Positions 7,838 to 16,891 of a stretch of 64,000 nt of DNA are shown piece by piece. The notes under the pieces are model-generated. The model saw only the letters and a list, made by a program, of their open reading frames with translations. It had not been told where the DNA came from and searched no databases. Position numbers and translations under genes: made by a program. Numbering within the stretch: position 1 is the stretch's first letter; each line of letters begins with the position of its first letter. This DNA comes from Couchioplanes caeruleus (GTDB lineage: Bacteria > Actinomycetota > Actinomycetes > Mycobacteriales > Micromonosporaceae): NCBI RefSeq assembly GCF_003751945.1, contig NZ_RJKL01000001.1, forward strand, positions 3,968,001-4,032,000, read 5' to 3'.

Positions 7838-8545
7838 TCAGGGGACGTCGTAGGCCAGCAGCGTCCGTCCGTCGTTACGGACCAGCGCCAGCCGGGCGAG
7901 CGTGCCGCCGGCGAAGTGCGTGACGCCGGACATGTGGAACTCCTTGCCGGGCGAGGCGGTCCAGGAGCCGAGCTGCTCGCTCTCCTTGTCCGGCCCGTAC
8001 GCCATCAAGCGGACCGTGTACGGCTCCGAATCGGCATTCACCCGGTTGTATGCACACAAGAGCTTGATCTTCGTGCCGCCCGCCGCGCCGGCGAGGTTGA
8101 GCTGGGCGCTGACCGGCACCTGGTCGGTGGCCGGCGTCATCGCCACCGTCGGACCCCAGGCGTCGGTGTCGCCGCCGCCCCGGTCGTCCATCCAGAAGAC
8201 CGCGCCGATGCCCACGACGAGGGCGAGGCAGGCGGCCGCGAGGGCCGTGCCCAGCACTCGCCACCGGACGCGCTTGCGTTCCTGGCGCCGCGTCGTCTGC
8301 GCGACCGGGACCAGGTCCGGCATGCTCACCCGGCGGCGCGCGGGCGGCGGAAAGTCCGGTTCCAGGAGGCGCTCGAAGTCGGACGAGTCGAGGCGGCCGA
8401 GCAGCCCCGGCAGGACCGCGATGTCGGCCACCGCCTCCCGGCAGAACGAGCACGTGGCGAGGTGCCGTTCGTACGCGGTGCGCTCGGACGGCGACAGGGC
8501 GCCCAGGACGTACGCACCGTCGTCATGCTCATGGTCGCATCTCAT
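7838..8545 (-). CDS. Zinc-binding anti-sigma factor (zf-HC2 type)
   Basis: This 235-residue protein starts with a zinc-associated anti-sigma domain containing H-x3-C-x2-C (HLATCSFCREAV, about residues 26-37). A linker and one membrane helix follow (VLGTALAAACLALVVGIGAVFWM, about residues 93-115), then an extracytoplasmic domain ending in RNDGRTLLAYDVP. Such proteins hold an ECF sigma factor at the membrane and release it on redox or envelope signals. The ATG at 8545 overlaps the sigma factor stop as ATGA, showing translational coupling. By arrangement and motif it resembles the RslA partner of SigL. The sensed signal cannot be told from sequence; the zinc cysteines suggest thiol stress. Confidence 0.9.
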   Translation of the reverse strand: MRCDHEHDDGAYVLGALSPSERTAYERHLATCSFCREAVADIAVLPGLLGRLDSSDFERLLEPDFPPPARRRVSMPDLVPVAQTTRRQERKRVRWRVLGTALAAACLALVVGIGAVFWMDDRGGGDTDAWGPTVAMTPATDQVPVSAQLNLAGAAGGTKIKLLCAYNRVNADSEPYTVRLMAYGPDKESEQLGSWTASPGKEFHMSGVTHFAGGTLARLALVRNDGRTLLAYDVP

Positions 8546-9057
8546 CCCGTCACCCCCATCTCGTCCAGCACCACGCGCAGCGAGCGCAGGGCGTAATGCG
8601 TGCGCGACTTCACCGTGCCCGGCGGTACGCCCAGCCGGGCCGCCGCCTCGGCGACCGAACGACCCCGGTAGAAGCATTCGACCAGGACCTCGCGATGGCT
8701 GGTGGAGAGCCGCCCCAGCGCCTCGGCGACCGTCCAGGCCTCCACGGCCCGGTCCGCCTCGTCCGCACTGGGCGGAGGCTCGGGAATCATGTCCGTGACC
8801 ACCTCGCCGACCCGTACCGACCGCCGCCGCCAGGCATCGATGGCCAGGTTGCGCGCGGTGGTGAAAAGCCATGACCGCACCGTGCCCCGCTCCGGGTCCA
8901 GCGCCTCGGGGTGTCGCCAGGCTCGCAGCAGGGTTTCCTGCACGAGGTCCTCGGCCCGCTGGCGGTCGCCCCCGGAGAGGCGTACCGCGTGTGCGAACAG
9001 GGCGTCCCCGTGCTCGTCCTGTAGAGCGCGCAGCAGATCGGCGTCATGACTTTCCAC
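8542..9057 (-). CDS. ECF RNA polymerase sigma factor (SigL-like)
   Basis: This 171-residue protein has region 2 (LVQETLLRAWRHPEALDPERGTVRSWLFTTARNLAIDAWRR, about residues 40-80). Region 4 follows (LGRLSTSHREVLVECFYRGRSVAEAAARLGVPPGTVKSRTHYALRSLR spans about residues 115-162), with a helix-turn-helix at EAAARLGVPPGTVKSR. It lacks sigma regions 1 and 3, as in ECF factors. The GTG at 9057 has GGGAGGA upstream; the open frame further up is promoter DNA. The upstream TGAACC-N17-CGTAAG resembles the promoter recognised by mycobacterial SigL, which would make it self-activating. It is co-transcribed and overlaps by 4 bases with its anti-sigma factor. Confidence 0.92.
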   Translation of the reverse strand: MESHDADLLRALQDEHGDALFAHAVRLSGGDRQRAEDLVQETLLRAWRHPEALDPERGTVRSWLFTTARNLAIDAWRRRSVRVGEVVTDMIPEPPPSADEADRAVEAWTVAEALGRLSTSHREVLVECFYRGRSVAEAAARLGVPPGTVKSRTHYALRSLRVVLDEMGVTG

Positions 9058-9090
9058 GGCTGCCGTCCTCCCTCGCGCGTTCCACCCTGT

Positions 9091-9119
9091 CTTACGGGCG
9101 AGGAAGGCCGGCGGGTTCA
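9091..9119 (-). promoter_or_regulatory. ECF (SigL-type) promoter of the sigma/anti-sigma operon
   Basis: On the minus strand TGAACC (9119-9114) is followed after 17 bases by CGTAAG (9096-9091), about 35 bases before the sigma factor GTG. The known mycobacterial SigL consensus has TGAACC at -35 and CGT at -10. Autoregulation is inferred. Confidence 0.55.
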
Positions 9120-9126
9120 ACGGAAC

Positions 9127-9921
9127 CTATGCCGTGGCGGCGTCTCCGGTGGAGAGTGCCTCGGCGACGCTGCGGGCGGCCGCCGTCAGCTTGGCCCGGA
9201 CCACGCGGGCGGAGGTCAGCATCTCCGCCGCCGGCAAGGCGCAGGCGAGCACCAGCCGGCGTTCCATGTCGCGGTCGGTGATGACGTTGACCGCGGCGCC
9301 GGCGAGCCCCTGACGGAACTGGCCCATCTCGAGCTGCATGCCCCGCCGCTCGCCCGCGGCCAGGTCGGCCTCGAGCGCCTCGGGGGTGGTCAGGGTGGCC
9401 GGGGTGAAGGCGCGCATGCCCCAGTCGCGCAGATATCGGGCGCGCTGGTCGGCGGTGAGCGTGGCCAGCAGGGCCTTGCCGAGCGCCGTGGCGTGGCTGC
9501 CCTCGTCGAAGCCGGGAACCATGTCGTCCATGAACGGCGAGCGGGCGCCTTCGGCGCAGGCGGTCACCGCGATCCGGCCGCCGACGAACCTGCCGAGGTA
9601 GTGGCTGTAGCCGGTCTCGAGCGCCGCGCGGCGCAACGCCTCGCCGACCGTGGGCGGGCCACGGAACGCCGACACCAGTTCTCGGTACCGGTCGGCGATC
9701 TCCAGGCCGACGATGTACGTGCCGTCCTCACGCCTGATCACGTAGCCCTCATACGCCAGGGTGCGTACGAGGTGGTACGTCGTCGCAACGGTCAGCTCGC
9801 ACCGTCGGGCGATCTGTTTCACGGTGAGTCCGCGCGGGGCCCGACCTACCGACTCGAGCACACGCAGGGCGCGTGACACGCTCCGGATGAGATCTGACGG
9901 CTCCGCCAGGGGGTCGCGCAC
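9127..9921 (-). CDS. IclR family transcriptional regulator
   Basis: This 264-residue protein has an N-terminal winged helix (SVSRALRVLESVGRAPRGLTVKQIARRCELTVATTYHLVRTLAYEGYV begins near residue 12). An IclR effector domain follows, with GSHATALGKALLATL and a C-terminal helix. The GTG at 9921 follows GGAGG with 5-base spacing (ggaggtagca). The open frame extends further but through the AT-rich promoter stretch (CATATG...). IclR proteins bind small aromatic or carboxylic ligands; no adjacent catabolic operon identifies a target, so it may act on itself or at a distance. It ends 7 bases before the SigL-type promoter. Confidence 0.9.
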   Translation of the reverse strand: MRDPLAEPSDLIRSVSRALRVLESVGRAPRGLTVKQIARRCELTVATTYHLVRTLAYEGYVIRREDGTYIVGLEIADRYRELVSAFRGPPTVGEALRRAALETGYSHYLGRFVGGRIAVTACAEGARSPFMDDMVPGFDEGSHATALGKALLATLTADQRARYLRDWGMRAFTPATLTTPEALEADLAAGERRGMQLEMGQFRQGLAGAAVNVITDRDMERRLVLACALPAAEMLTSARVVRAKLTAAARSVAEALSTGDAATA

Positions 9922-10228
9922 TGCTACCTCCGACGCCGGGGACTTACACCATATGAATAATCTTCCCCCGACGGAATGCCTTGAGCGTGTCGACCATGAC
10001 CAATCTCTACGGCACGTGTGTTTCTTGATACTCACCGTCTAGATCGGCGGACTCGTCCACACCCTCAAAGGCCCGGCCGACAGCACCACGACCAGCGTCG
10101 ATGCGAGGCGCCTTACCACGATCAAGCCGTACCCGGCGCCCCGTCGCATGGCCGGCGGCTCGGCCGGAAAGGCCGGGCGCACAACGAGGTTTCCCACGAC
10201 CCAGACAACAACTCCACGATGTGGACGG
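9922..10228. other. Gene-free region upstream of the IclR gene
   Basis: These 307 bases hold the IclR promoter. The first 80 bases are AT-rich for this genome (TTATTCATATGG on the minus strand is a possible -10 region). Nothing else is recognised; open frames here are shadows. Confidence 0.5.
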
Positions 10229-11239
10229 TCAGCTTGTGCGATCGGCGATGAAGTCACACAGCGACTCCATCGCGCGCCGCGGCGACCCGTCCGGCAGCGG
10301 CACGAGCCGCGCGCGGGCATCCTCCGCATAGGTGCGGACGGTCTCGCGCGCCCGCTTCATCGCGCGCGACTCGCGCAGCAGCCCCAGCGCCTCAGCATGC
10401 AGCGCGTCGTCCACGAGCGGCCCGGAAGCGAGCAACTCCCGCAGACGCACGGCGGACGCGTCGGCATCGTCGTCGGCGAGCGCGTAGAGCACCGGCAGGG
10501 TGGGCACGCCCTCGCGCAGGTCGGTGCCGGGCGTCTTGCCCGACTGCACCGACTCCGACGCGATGTCGAGCAGGTCGTCGGAGAGCTGGAACGCGATGCC
10601 GATCGTCTCGCCGTACCCGGCGAGGGCCTCGACGTGCTCCGGCGTCGCGCCGGAGAAGAGCCCGCCGAAGCGGGCCGACGTCGCGATGAGCGACGCGGTC
10701 TTCTCGGCGATGACGTGCAGGTAGTGCTCGATCGCGTCGCTGCCGCGCGGCCCGACCGTCTCGGCGATCTGGCCGTGCACGAGCCGGGAGAAGGTCTGCG
10801 CCTGCAGGCGGACAGCCTCGGTGCCCAGCGTGGCCGCGATGTCCGCGGCCCGGGCGAAGAGATAGTCACCGACCAGGATCGCCACGGAGTTGCCCCAGCG
10901 GGCGTTGGCGCTCGGCGCCCCGCGCCGCACGGCCGCCTCGTCCATGACGTCGTCGTGGTAGAGCGTGGCCAGGTGGGTGAGCTCGACGACCAGGGCCGCC
11001 GGCACGATCTCGGCCCGCGACGGGTCACCGAACTGCGCACCCAGCGCCACGATCAGCGGCCGGAACCGCTTGCCGCCGGCGTCCATCAGGTGCCGGGCCG
11101 CCTCGGCCACCAGGGGATCGGCGCTGGCGACGTTGTGCCGCAGCCGATCCTCGACCACGGCGAGCGTCGCCGAAACCGACGCGTCGACCGCGGGGTCGAT
11201 GTCGATGCCGAGCGACGTCAGCGCGCTGTCAGCAGTCAC
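10229..11239 (-). CDS. Long-chain polyprenyl diphosphate synthase (menaquinone side chain)
   Basis: This 336-residue trans-prenyltransferase condenses isopentenyl diphosphate onto an allylic primer. The first Asp-rich motif is in LATLYHDDVMDEA (near residue 93) and the second in FQLSDDLLDIA (near residue 217); the GGKRFRP substrate motif is near residue 54. Size and motif details fit the heptaprenyl to nonaprenyl synthases (HepT/IspB/GrcC group) rather than short-chain FPP/GGPP synthases. The GTG start at 11239 is taken because the protein aligns from there; its ribosome site is poor. It sits after the nuo operon and its terminator, on the same strand as menaquinone genes upstream, which supports a menaquinone tail role. 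Chain length cannot be read with certainty. Confidence 0.88.
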   Translation of the reverse strand: MTADSALTSLGIDIDPAVDASVSATLAVVEDRLRHNVASADPLVAEAARHLMDAGGKRFRPLIVALGAQFGDPSRAEIVPAALVVELTHLATLYHDDVMDEAAVRRGAPSANARWGNSVAILVGDYLFARAADIAATLGTEAVRLQAQTFSRLVHGQIAETVGPRGSDAIEHYLHVIAEKTASLIATSARFGGLFSGATPEHVEALAGYGETIGIAFQLSDDLLDIASESVQSGKTPGTDLREGVPTLPVLYALADDDADASAVRLRELLASGPLVDDALHAEALGLLRESRAMKRARETVRTYAEDARARLVPLPDGSPRRAMESLCDFIADRTS

Positions 11240-11394
11240 GCATTCACGATGCCATACGGCTCCTGCGCGGCTGCTCCAGGGGGTTCGAGATCAAAATCAT
11301 GGGCTTCGAGATCAAGATCATGCTTGGGTACGGGCACAGTCGGCTCGAGTGGCACACGGGCGCGGGATCTGCCTGGTCACGCCCTCACTCAGCC

Positions 11395-11530
11395 GCCGGG
11401 CGGAGCTGCCCGGCGAAACCCCCGGCAAAGCTCCCGGGGGAGGAGCTGCCCGGCAAAGCTCGTGGGGAGGAACTGCCCGGCGAAGCTCCCGGGAAGGGAG
11501 CTGCCCGGCGAAGCCTCCGGCCGGAGCTGC
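11395..11530. repeat. Short tandem repeats between nuoN and the prenyl synthase
   Basis: GAGCTGCCCGGCRAAGCTC-like units of about 26-30 bp recur four to five times with small changes (GCCCGGCGAA or GCCCGGCAAA cores near 11410, 11450, 11476 and 11505). The tract fills much of the 344-base gap and lies just beyond the nuo terminator. No coding potential is seen. Confidence 0.7.
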
Positions 11531-11540
11531 CGGAAAGCGA

Positions 11541-11569
11541 ACAGCCCCGGCCTTTCCGGCCGGGGCTGT
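11541..11569 (-). terminator. Terminator of the nuo operon
   Basis: ACAGCCCCGGCC and GGCCGGGGCTGT form a perfect 12-bp stem with the loop TTTCC. It starts 15 bases beyond the nuoN stop codon. Confidence 0.85.
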
Positions 11570-11583
11570 CGTGACACCGCTGC

Positions 11584-13116
11584 TTATCTCACGAATTGAG
11601 CGGCATCGTTGGTCAGGTCCAGCAGCGGGGCCGGGACCACACCGAGCGCGAACGTCGCGATCACGCCGATGGCCAGGGCCGCCGCGGTCAGGAAGCCCGG
11701 GATGGAGACCGCCGGGGTGGTCTCGCCCGGCTCCGACAGCCACATCATCACGATGACCCGCAGGTAGGGGAACGCCAACAGCATGCTGGTGATGACGCCG
11801 ACGATGACCAGCCAGGTCTGCCCGCCCTCGATGGCCGCGCCGAAGACCGCGAACTTGCTCGTGAAGCCGCTGGTGAGCGGGATGCCCGCGAAGGCCAGCA
11901 GGATGAACGAGAAGACACCGGCGAACACCGGGCTCTTGCGGCCCAGCCCGGCCCAGCGCGAGAGATGGGTCGCCTCACCCTCGGCGTCACGCACCAGCGA
12001 GACGATCCCGAACGCGGCCAGCACGGAGAAGCCGTACGCGACCAGGTAGAACATCGTGCTCGACAGGCCGTCCTTGTTGAGCGCCAGGACGCCCACCAGC
12101 AGGTAGCCCGCGTTGGCGATCGACGAGTACGCCAGCAGCCGCTTCATGTCGGTCTGGGTGACCGCGAGGACGGCGCCGATCAGCATGGTCAGGATGGCGA
12201 TCACGCCGAGCACCGGCTGGAAGTCCCAGCGGACGCCGTCGAACGCCACGTAGAGCACGCGCAGCAGCGCGCCGAACGCCGCGACCTTGGTGCAGGCCGC
12301 CATCAGCGCCGTGATCGGCGTCGGGGCGCCCTGGTAGACGTCCGGCGTCCAGACGTGGAACGGCGCCGCCGCGCTCTTGAACAGCAGCCCGATGGCGACC
12401 AGCGCGAGCCCGCCGAAGAGCAGGATCTCGCTGCGGGTGGGGTCGGCCGCCGCGGCATGGATGGACGCCAGGTCCACGGCCCCGCTGAAGCCGTAGATGA
12501 GCGCCACCCCGAACAGGAAGAAGGCCGAGGCGTACGAACCCAGCAGGAAGTACTTCAGCGCCGCTTCCTGGCTCAGCAGCCGCCGCCGGCGCGCCAGGGC
12601 GCAGAGCAGGTAGAGCGGCAGCGAGAAGACCTCGAGCGCGACGAACATGGTCAGCAGGTCGTTCGCCGCGACGAAGAGCAGCATGCCGCCGAGGGCGAAG
12701 ACCGTCAGCGGGTAGACCTCGGTGGCGCCCGGCTGGCCGCCGGCCTGCCTGAGGTCCTTCTGGGAGCCGACCGTGATCGCCGCCTGGGAGACGAACGCGC
12801 CGCCGGCCTCGATCGAGCGTTCGCCGATCAGCAGCAGCGAGACGATGCCGAGCAGCAGGATCGAGCCCTGGAGGAACAGCGTGGGCCCGTCGACCGCGAT
12901 CGCGCCGCCGATGGTGACGAGCCGCTTGTCGCGGACCCAGATCACCACGGCCAGCGCGGCGACCAGGGACACCAGCGCGAGACCGAGCTGGACGCCGTGG
13001 CGCCGGTTCTTGGGCACCATGGCCTCGAACAGCACGCCCACGCAGGCCGCCCCGAAGAGGATCAACATCGGCGCGAGGGCCGCGTAGTCGATGTCGGGAA
13101 GTTTGAGCTCTCCCAT
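11584..13116 (-). CDS. nuoN: NADH-quinone oxidoreductase subunit N
   Basis: This 510-residue antiporter-like membrane subunit of complex I has about 14 hydrophobic helices. It carries the proton-channel signatures ALKYFLLGSYASAFFLFG, KSAAAPFHVWTPDVYQGAPTPITA and AVTQTDMKRLLAYSSIANAGYLLVG. The ATG at 13116 lies 2 bases beyond the nuoM stop (TAGccATG) and gives the normal length; longer frames upstream overlap nuoM. It is the last gene of the operon and is followed by a strong hairpin. It translocates protons and menaquinone is the expected acceptor. Confidence 0.96.
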   Translation of the reverse strand: MGELKLPDIDYAALAPMLILFGAACVGVLFEAMVPKNRRHGVQLGLALVSLVAALAVVIWVRDKRLVTIGGAIAVDGPTLFLQGSILLLGIVSLLLIGERSIEAGGAFVSQAAITVGSQKDLRQAGGQPGATEVYPLTVFALGGMLLFVAANDLLTMFVALEVFSLPLYLLCALARRRRLLSQEAALKYFLLGSYASAFFLFGVALIYGFSGAVDLASIHAAAADPTRSEILLFGGLALVAIGLLFKSAAAPFHVWTPDVYQGAPTPITALMAACTKVAAFGALLRVLYVAFDGVRWDFQPVLGVIAILTMLIGAVLAVTQTDMKRLLAYSSIANAGYLLVGVLALNKDGLSSTMFYLVAYGFSVLAAFGIVSLVRDAEGEATHLSRWAGLGRKSPVFAGVFSFILLAFAGIPLTSGFTSKFAVFGAAIEGGQTWLVIVGVITSMLLAFPYLRVIVMMWLSEPGETTPAVSIPGFLTAAALAIGVIATFALGVVPAPLLDLTNDAAQFVR

Positions 13117-13118
13117 GG

Positions 13119-14657
13119 CTACGGCGCCACCTTTCCGTTCGCGACCGCCGTCGGCGCCGGATCGGTCGAGCCCACGTCCAGCATGGTCGCCTCGACCGCC
13201 GGGTTGATCACATCGGTGACCGGCTTCGGGTAGAAGCCGAGCAGCAACAGCAGGAGCACCAGGGGCGCGACGACCGCTTTCTCGCGCCAGCTCATGTCCC
13301 GCCGCATCTCGGGGACCTCCTCCAGCGCCGGGTTCAGCGTGCCCTGGGTCGTGCGCTGCACCATCCAGAGCACGTACGCGGCGGCCAGGATGATGCCCGC
13401 CGTGGCGATGACCGCGTAGACCTTGTGGGTGGTGAAGGTGCCGATCAGCACCAGGAACTCGCTGATGAACGGCGCGGTGCCGGGCAGGGCCAGCGAGGCG
13501 AGACCGGCGAAGAACAGCACGCCGGCGAGCACCGGGACCAGCTTGCCGGCGCCGCCGAAGTCGCTGACCAGGGCGGAGCCGCGGCGCGCCACGAACATGC
13601 CGACGACCAGGAAGAGCAGTCCGGTCGCGAGGCCGTGGTTGACCATGTAGAGCACCGAGCCGGTGCCGGCCTGGGTGGTGAAGGCGAAGATGCCGATGCC
13701 GATGAACCCGAAGTGGGCGATCGACGTGTACGACACCAGCCGCTTGAGATCGTTCTGCCCGACCGCCAGCAGCGCCGCGTAGATGATGCCGATGAGGCCC
13801 AGCACCAGCGCCGCCGGCGCGAACCAGCGCGCCGCCTCCGGGAAGAGTGGCAGGCAGTAGCGCAGGATGCCGAAGGTGCCGACCTTGTCGAGCACGCCGA
13901 CGAGCAGCGCGGCGGCGGGCGCCGGGGCGGCACCACCGGCGTCCGGCAGCCAGGTGTGGAACGGGAAGAACGGCGCCTTGACCGCGAACGCGATGAAGAA
14001 GCCGAGGAACAGCCACCGGGCGGTGTTCGTCTCGAACGCCGCGGAGGCCTCCTTGAGGTTCCCCCAGTCGAAGGTGTGCCCGCCGACCACCCAGAGGCCG
14101 ACCACCGCGGCCAGCATGAAGAGGCCGCCGACCAGCGAGTAGAGGAAGAACTTCACCGCGGCGTACTGGCGGCGCTGGCCGCCGTACGAGCCGATGATGA
14201 AGTACATCGGCACCAGCATGACCTCGAAGAACACGTAGAAGAGGAACACGTCGGCGGCCGCGAAGACGCCGATCATCGTGCACTCGAGGGCGAGCAGCAG
14301 GGCGAAGTACGTCGGCACCGACCGCTGGCTCTCGTCCACATCGTGCCACGAGGCCAGGATGACCAGCGGCACGAGGACCGCGATGAGCACCAGCATCACC
14401 AGCGCGATGCCGTCGGCGGCGAACGTGAACCGCGCGTCCCAGGTGGGGATCCACTGGTAGGACTCGCGGAACTGGAAGCGGTCGCCGTCGACCTGGAACG
14501 CCACCCACATGCCGATGCTCAGCGCGAGCACCGCCAGCGACCACACCAGGGCGACGATCTTGGCGAGGCCGCCGTTGCTTCGCGGGAGGAAGGCCACCAC
14601 TGCCGCGCCCACCAGGGGGAGCAACGTCAGGATGGACAGGAACGGGAAGTCCTTCAT
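13119..14657 (-). CDS. nuoM: NADH-quinone oxidoreductase subunit M
   Basis: This 512-residue membrane subunit has the conserved FYVFFEVMLVPMYFIIG, AFAVKAPFFPFHTWLPDA and VGQNDLKRLVSYTSIAHFGFIGIG segments of the Mrp-type antiporter fold. Its ATG at 14657 overlaps the nuoL stop by one base (TAATG), so translation is coupled. The C-terminus after the last helix is short and polar (PAPTAVANGKVAP). Function is proton pumping within complex I. Confidence 0.96.
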   Translation of the reverse strand: MKDFPFLSILTLLPLVGAAVVAFLPRSNGGLAKIVALVWSLAVLALSIGMWVAFQVDGDRFQFRESYQWIPTWDARFTFAADGIALVMLVLIAVLVPLVILASWHDVDESQRSVPTYFALLLALECTMIGVFAAADVFLFYVFFEVMLVPMYFIIGSYGGQRRQYAAVKFFLYSLVGGLFMLAAVVGLWVVGGHTFDWGNLKEASAAFETNTARWLFLGFFIAFAVKAPFFPFHTWLPDAGGAAPAPAAALLVGVLDKVGTFGILRYCLPLFPEAARWFAPAALVLGLIGIIYAALLAVGQNDLKRLVSYTSIAHFGFIGIGIFAFTTQAGTGSVLYMVNHGLATGLLFLVVGMFVARRGSALVSDFGGAGKLVPVLAGVLFFAGLASLALPGTAPFISEFLVLIGTFTTHKVYAVIATAGIILAAAYVLWMVQRTTQGTLNPALEEVPEMRRDMSWREKAVVAPLVLLLLLLGFYPKPVTDVINPAVEATMLDVGSTDPAPTAVANGKVAP

Positions 14658-16579
14658 TACGCCAACCACCCCAGCTGGATCGCGAGGAACGCGCCGACGA
14701 CCAGCACGGCGCCGGTGAGCATGGACAACGCGTACGAGCGGACGAAACCGGTCTGCAGTCGGCGCAGGCGCCCCGAACTGCCGCCGACGGCCGCCGCCAG
14801 GCCGTTCACCGCGCCGTCGATGCCCTTGTTGTCCAGGTAGACCAGGGCGCGGGTGAGGTAGATGCCGGGCCGCTCGAACACCGCCTCGTTGAACGCGTCG
14901 GTGTAGAGGTTGCGGCGCGCGGCCCGGACCAGCGCGCCCGCGGGCTGCTCCTGCTCGGCCGTACCGTTGCGGAAAAGCATCCAGGCCAGGCCCGCGCCGA
15001 GCAGCGTGACCACGATGCCCAGGATGTTGATCGCCGCGTGCGGGAGCACCGCGTGGTGCTCCTGGTGCTCGCCGAAGACCGGCAGCAGCCAGTCCTTCAC
15101 CGAGGTCGACATCAGCCAACCGGCCGCGATCGAGCCGACCGCCAGCAGGATCAGCGGCACGGTCATGATGAACGGCGACTCGTGCGGGTGCTTGTTGTCC
15201 GCGGTGTACCGCTCCGGCCCGTGGAAGGTCAGCACGAACAGCCGGGTCATGTAGAAGGCGGTGAGCCCGGCGCCGAGCAGCGCGGCCATGCCGAACAGCC
15301 ACGCCGTCCAGCCCTCGCGTTCGAAGGCGGCCGCGATGATCGGTTCCTTCGAGAAGTAGCCGGAGAGCGGCGGGATGCCGATGATCGCCAGCCAGCCCAT
15401 CATGAAGGTCAGCCAGGTGTACTTCATGTACTTGCTGAGCCCGCCGAAGCGCCGGATGTCGACCTGGTCGTGCATGCCGTGCATGACCGAGCCGGCGCCG
15501 AGGAACATGTTCGCCTTGAAGAAGCCGTGCGCCAGCAGGTGGATGATCGCCAGCGCGTACGCCCCGCCGCCGAGCCCGACGCCGAGGAACATGTAGCCGA
15601 TCTGGCTGACCGTCGACCAGGCCAGAACCCGCTTGATGTCGTCCTTCGCGGCGCCGATGATGCAGCCCATCAGCAGCGTGAGCGCGCCGACGCTGACCAC
15701 GATCGTCTGGAGCGTGGCGTTGGCCGAGAAGATCGCGTTGGAGCGGGCGATCAGGTAGACGCCGGCGGTGACCATGGTCGCCGCGTGGATCAGGGCGGAG
15801 ACGGGGGTCGGGCCCTCCATCGCGTCGGGGAGCCAGGCCTGCAGTGGGAACTGGCCGGACTTACCGGCGGCGCCGAGCAGCAGCAGGATGCCCATCAGCA
15901 GCACAGTGCCGCCGGACAGCGCGGAGACCCCGTTGAAGACCTTGTCGTACTGGGTGGTGCCCAGCGTCGCGAACATCATGAAGATGCCGATGGCCAGGCC
16001 GGCGTCGCCGACCCGGTTCATCAGGAACGCCTTCTTGCCGGCGGTGGCCGCCGAGGGCCGGTTGTACCAGAACGAGATCAGCAGGTATGACGCGAGACCC
16101 ACGCCCTCCCAGCCGAAGTAGAGCATCACGTAGTTGTTGCCGAGGACCAGCAGCAGCATGGCCGCGACGAAGAGGTTGAAGTACGCGAAGAACCTCCGCC
16201 GCCCGGGGTCGTGCTCCATGTAGCCGACGGCGTACACGTGGATGAGCGATCCGACGCCGGTGATCAGCAGCACGAAGACGCCGGCCAGCGGGTCGAACAG
16301 CAGCCCGAAGTCGACTTCCAGCTTGCCGACAGCGATGAAGTCCCAGAGGCTCAGCTCGGCCGAGCGCTTGTCCGGGTTCAGCCCGCGCAGTTGGAAGAAC
16401 ATCGACAGGCCGAGGACGAAGGTCGACGCGACCGCCAGCACACCGAGCCAGTGGCCCCACTTGTCCGCCTTCCTGCCCAGCAGCAGGAGGACGGCCGCGC
16501 TGGCGAGCGGAATGGCGACAAGCAGCCAGATTCCGCTCAGAAGCCCCGTGGCGGGGGCGTACTCCACTGAATGTCCCAC
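14657..16579 (-). CDS. nuoL: NADH-quinone oxidoreductase subunit L
   Basis: This 640-residue subunit is the largest antiporter-like protein of complex I. It shows VGYMEHDPGRRRFFAYFNLFVAAML, LPDAMEGPTPVSALIHAATMVTAGVYLIAR and AAKDDIKRVLAWSTVSQIGYM, with the long C-terminal helix region (ending VVGAFLAIQLGWLA). The GTG at 16579 has AAAGGGG upstream; GTG at 16567 is an alternative four codons in. It follows nuoK after 12 bases and overlaps nuoM by one base. Confidence 0.96.
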   Translation of the reverse strand: MGHSVEYAPATGLLSGIWLLVAIPLASAAVLLLLGRKADKWGHWLGVLAVASTFVLGLSMFFQLRGLNPDKRSAELSLWDFIAVGKLEVDFGLLFDPLAGVFVLLITGVGSLIHVYAVGYMEHDPGRRRFFAYFNLFVAAMLLLVLGNNYVMLYFGWEGVGLASYLLISFWYNRPSAATAGKKAFLMNRVGDAGLAIGIFMMFATLGTTQYDKVFNGVSALSGGTVLLMGILLLLGAAGKSGQFPLQAWLPDAMEGPTPVSALIHAATMVTAGVYLIARSNAIFSANATLQTIVVSVGALTLLMGCIIGAAKDDIKRVLAWSTVSQIGYMFLGVGLGGGAYALAIIHLLAHGFFKANMFLGAGSVMHGMHDQVDIRRFGGLSKYMKYTWLTFMMGWLAIIGIPPLSGYFSKEPIIAAAFEREGWTAWLFGMAALLGAGLTAFYMTRLFVLTFHGPERYTADNKHPHESPFIMTVPLILLAVGSIAAGWLMSTSVKDWLLPVFGEHQEHHAVLPHAAINILGIVVTLLGAGLAWMLFRNGTAEQEQPAGALVRAARRNLYTDAFNEAVFERPGIYLTRALVYLDNKGIDGAVNGLAAAVGGSSGRLRRLQTGFVRSYALSMLTGAVLVVGAFLAIQLGWLA

Positions 16580-16591
16580 GTGAAGGCCCCT

Positions 16592-16891
16592 TTAGTACTT
16601 GAGGAGGTTGGCGTCGTCGACGCTCGCCGAGCGCCGGGTCCGGAAGATCGACATGATGATGGCGAGCCCCACCACGACCTCGGCCGCCGCGACCACCATC
16701 ACGAAGAACGAGATGATCTGGCCGTCGAGGCTGCCGTTGATCCGGCTGAAGGTCACCAGCGCGAGGTTCGCCGCGTTCAGCATCAGCTCGATGCACATGA
16801 ACAGCACGATCGCGTTGCGGCGTACCAGCACTCCGGCGGCACCGATGGTGAACAGGATCGCCGCGAGTACGAGGTAGTAGTCAGGAGTCAC
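16592..16891 (-). CDS. nuoK: NADH-quinone oxidoreductase subunit K
   Basis: This 99-residue protein has three membrane helices and the family signature [24 protein letters not shown], including the conserved membrane glutamate, and [11 protein letters not shown] near the end. The GTG at 16891 overlaps the nuoJ stop by 4 bases. It forms part of the proton path between NuoJ and NuoN. Confidence 0.97.
   Translation of the reverse strand: MTPDYYLVLAAILFTIGAAGVLVRRNAIVLFMCIELMLNAANLALVTFSRINGSLDGQIISFFVMVVAAAEVVVGLAIIMSIFRTRRSASVDDANLLKY

Noticed and set aside
11596..13233. Long plus-strand open frame (545 codons) opposite nuoN/nuoM
   Set aside because: Composition is His/Asp/Gln/Arg-rich and it is antisense to well-conserved nuo genes; it is a GC-bias shadow. 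The same applies to 13425-14840, 19662-22262, 22205-24157, 23506-25935 and 33378-35912 (minus).
13119..15302. Longer nuoM-phase frame starting within nuoL
   Set aside because: The upstream 215 residues are not NuoM-like; the ATG at 14657, coupled to the nuoL stop, gives the normal length. The same reasoning shortens nuoN, nuoG and nuoB.
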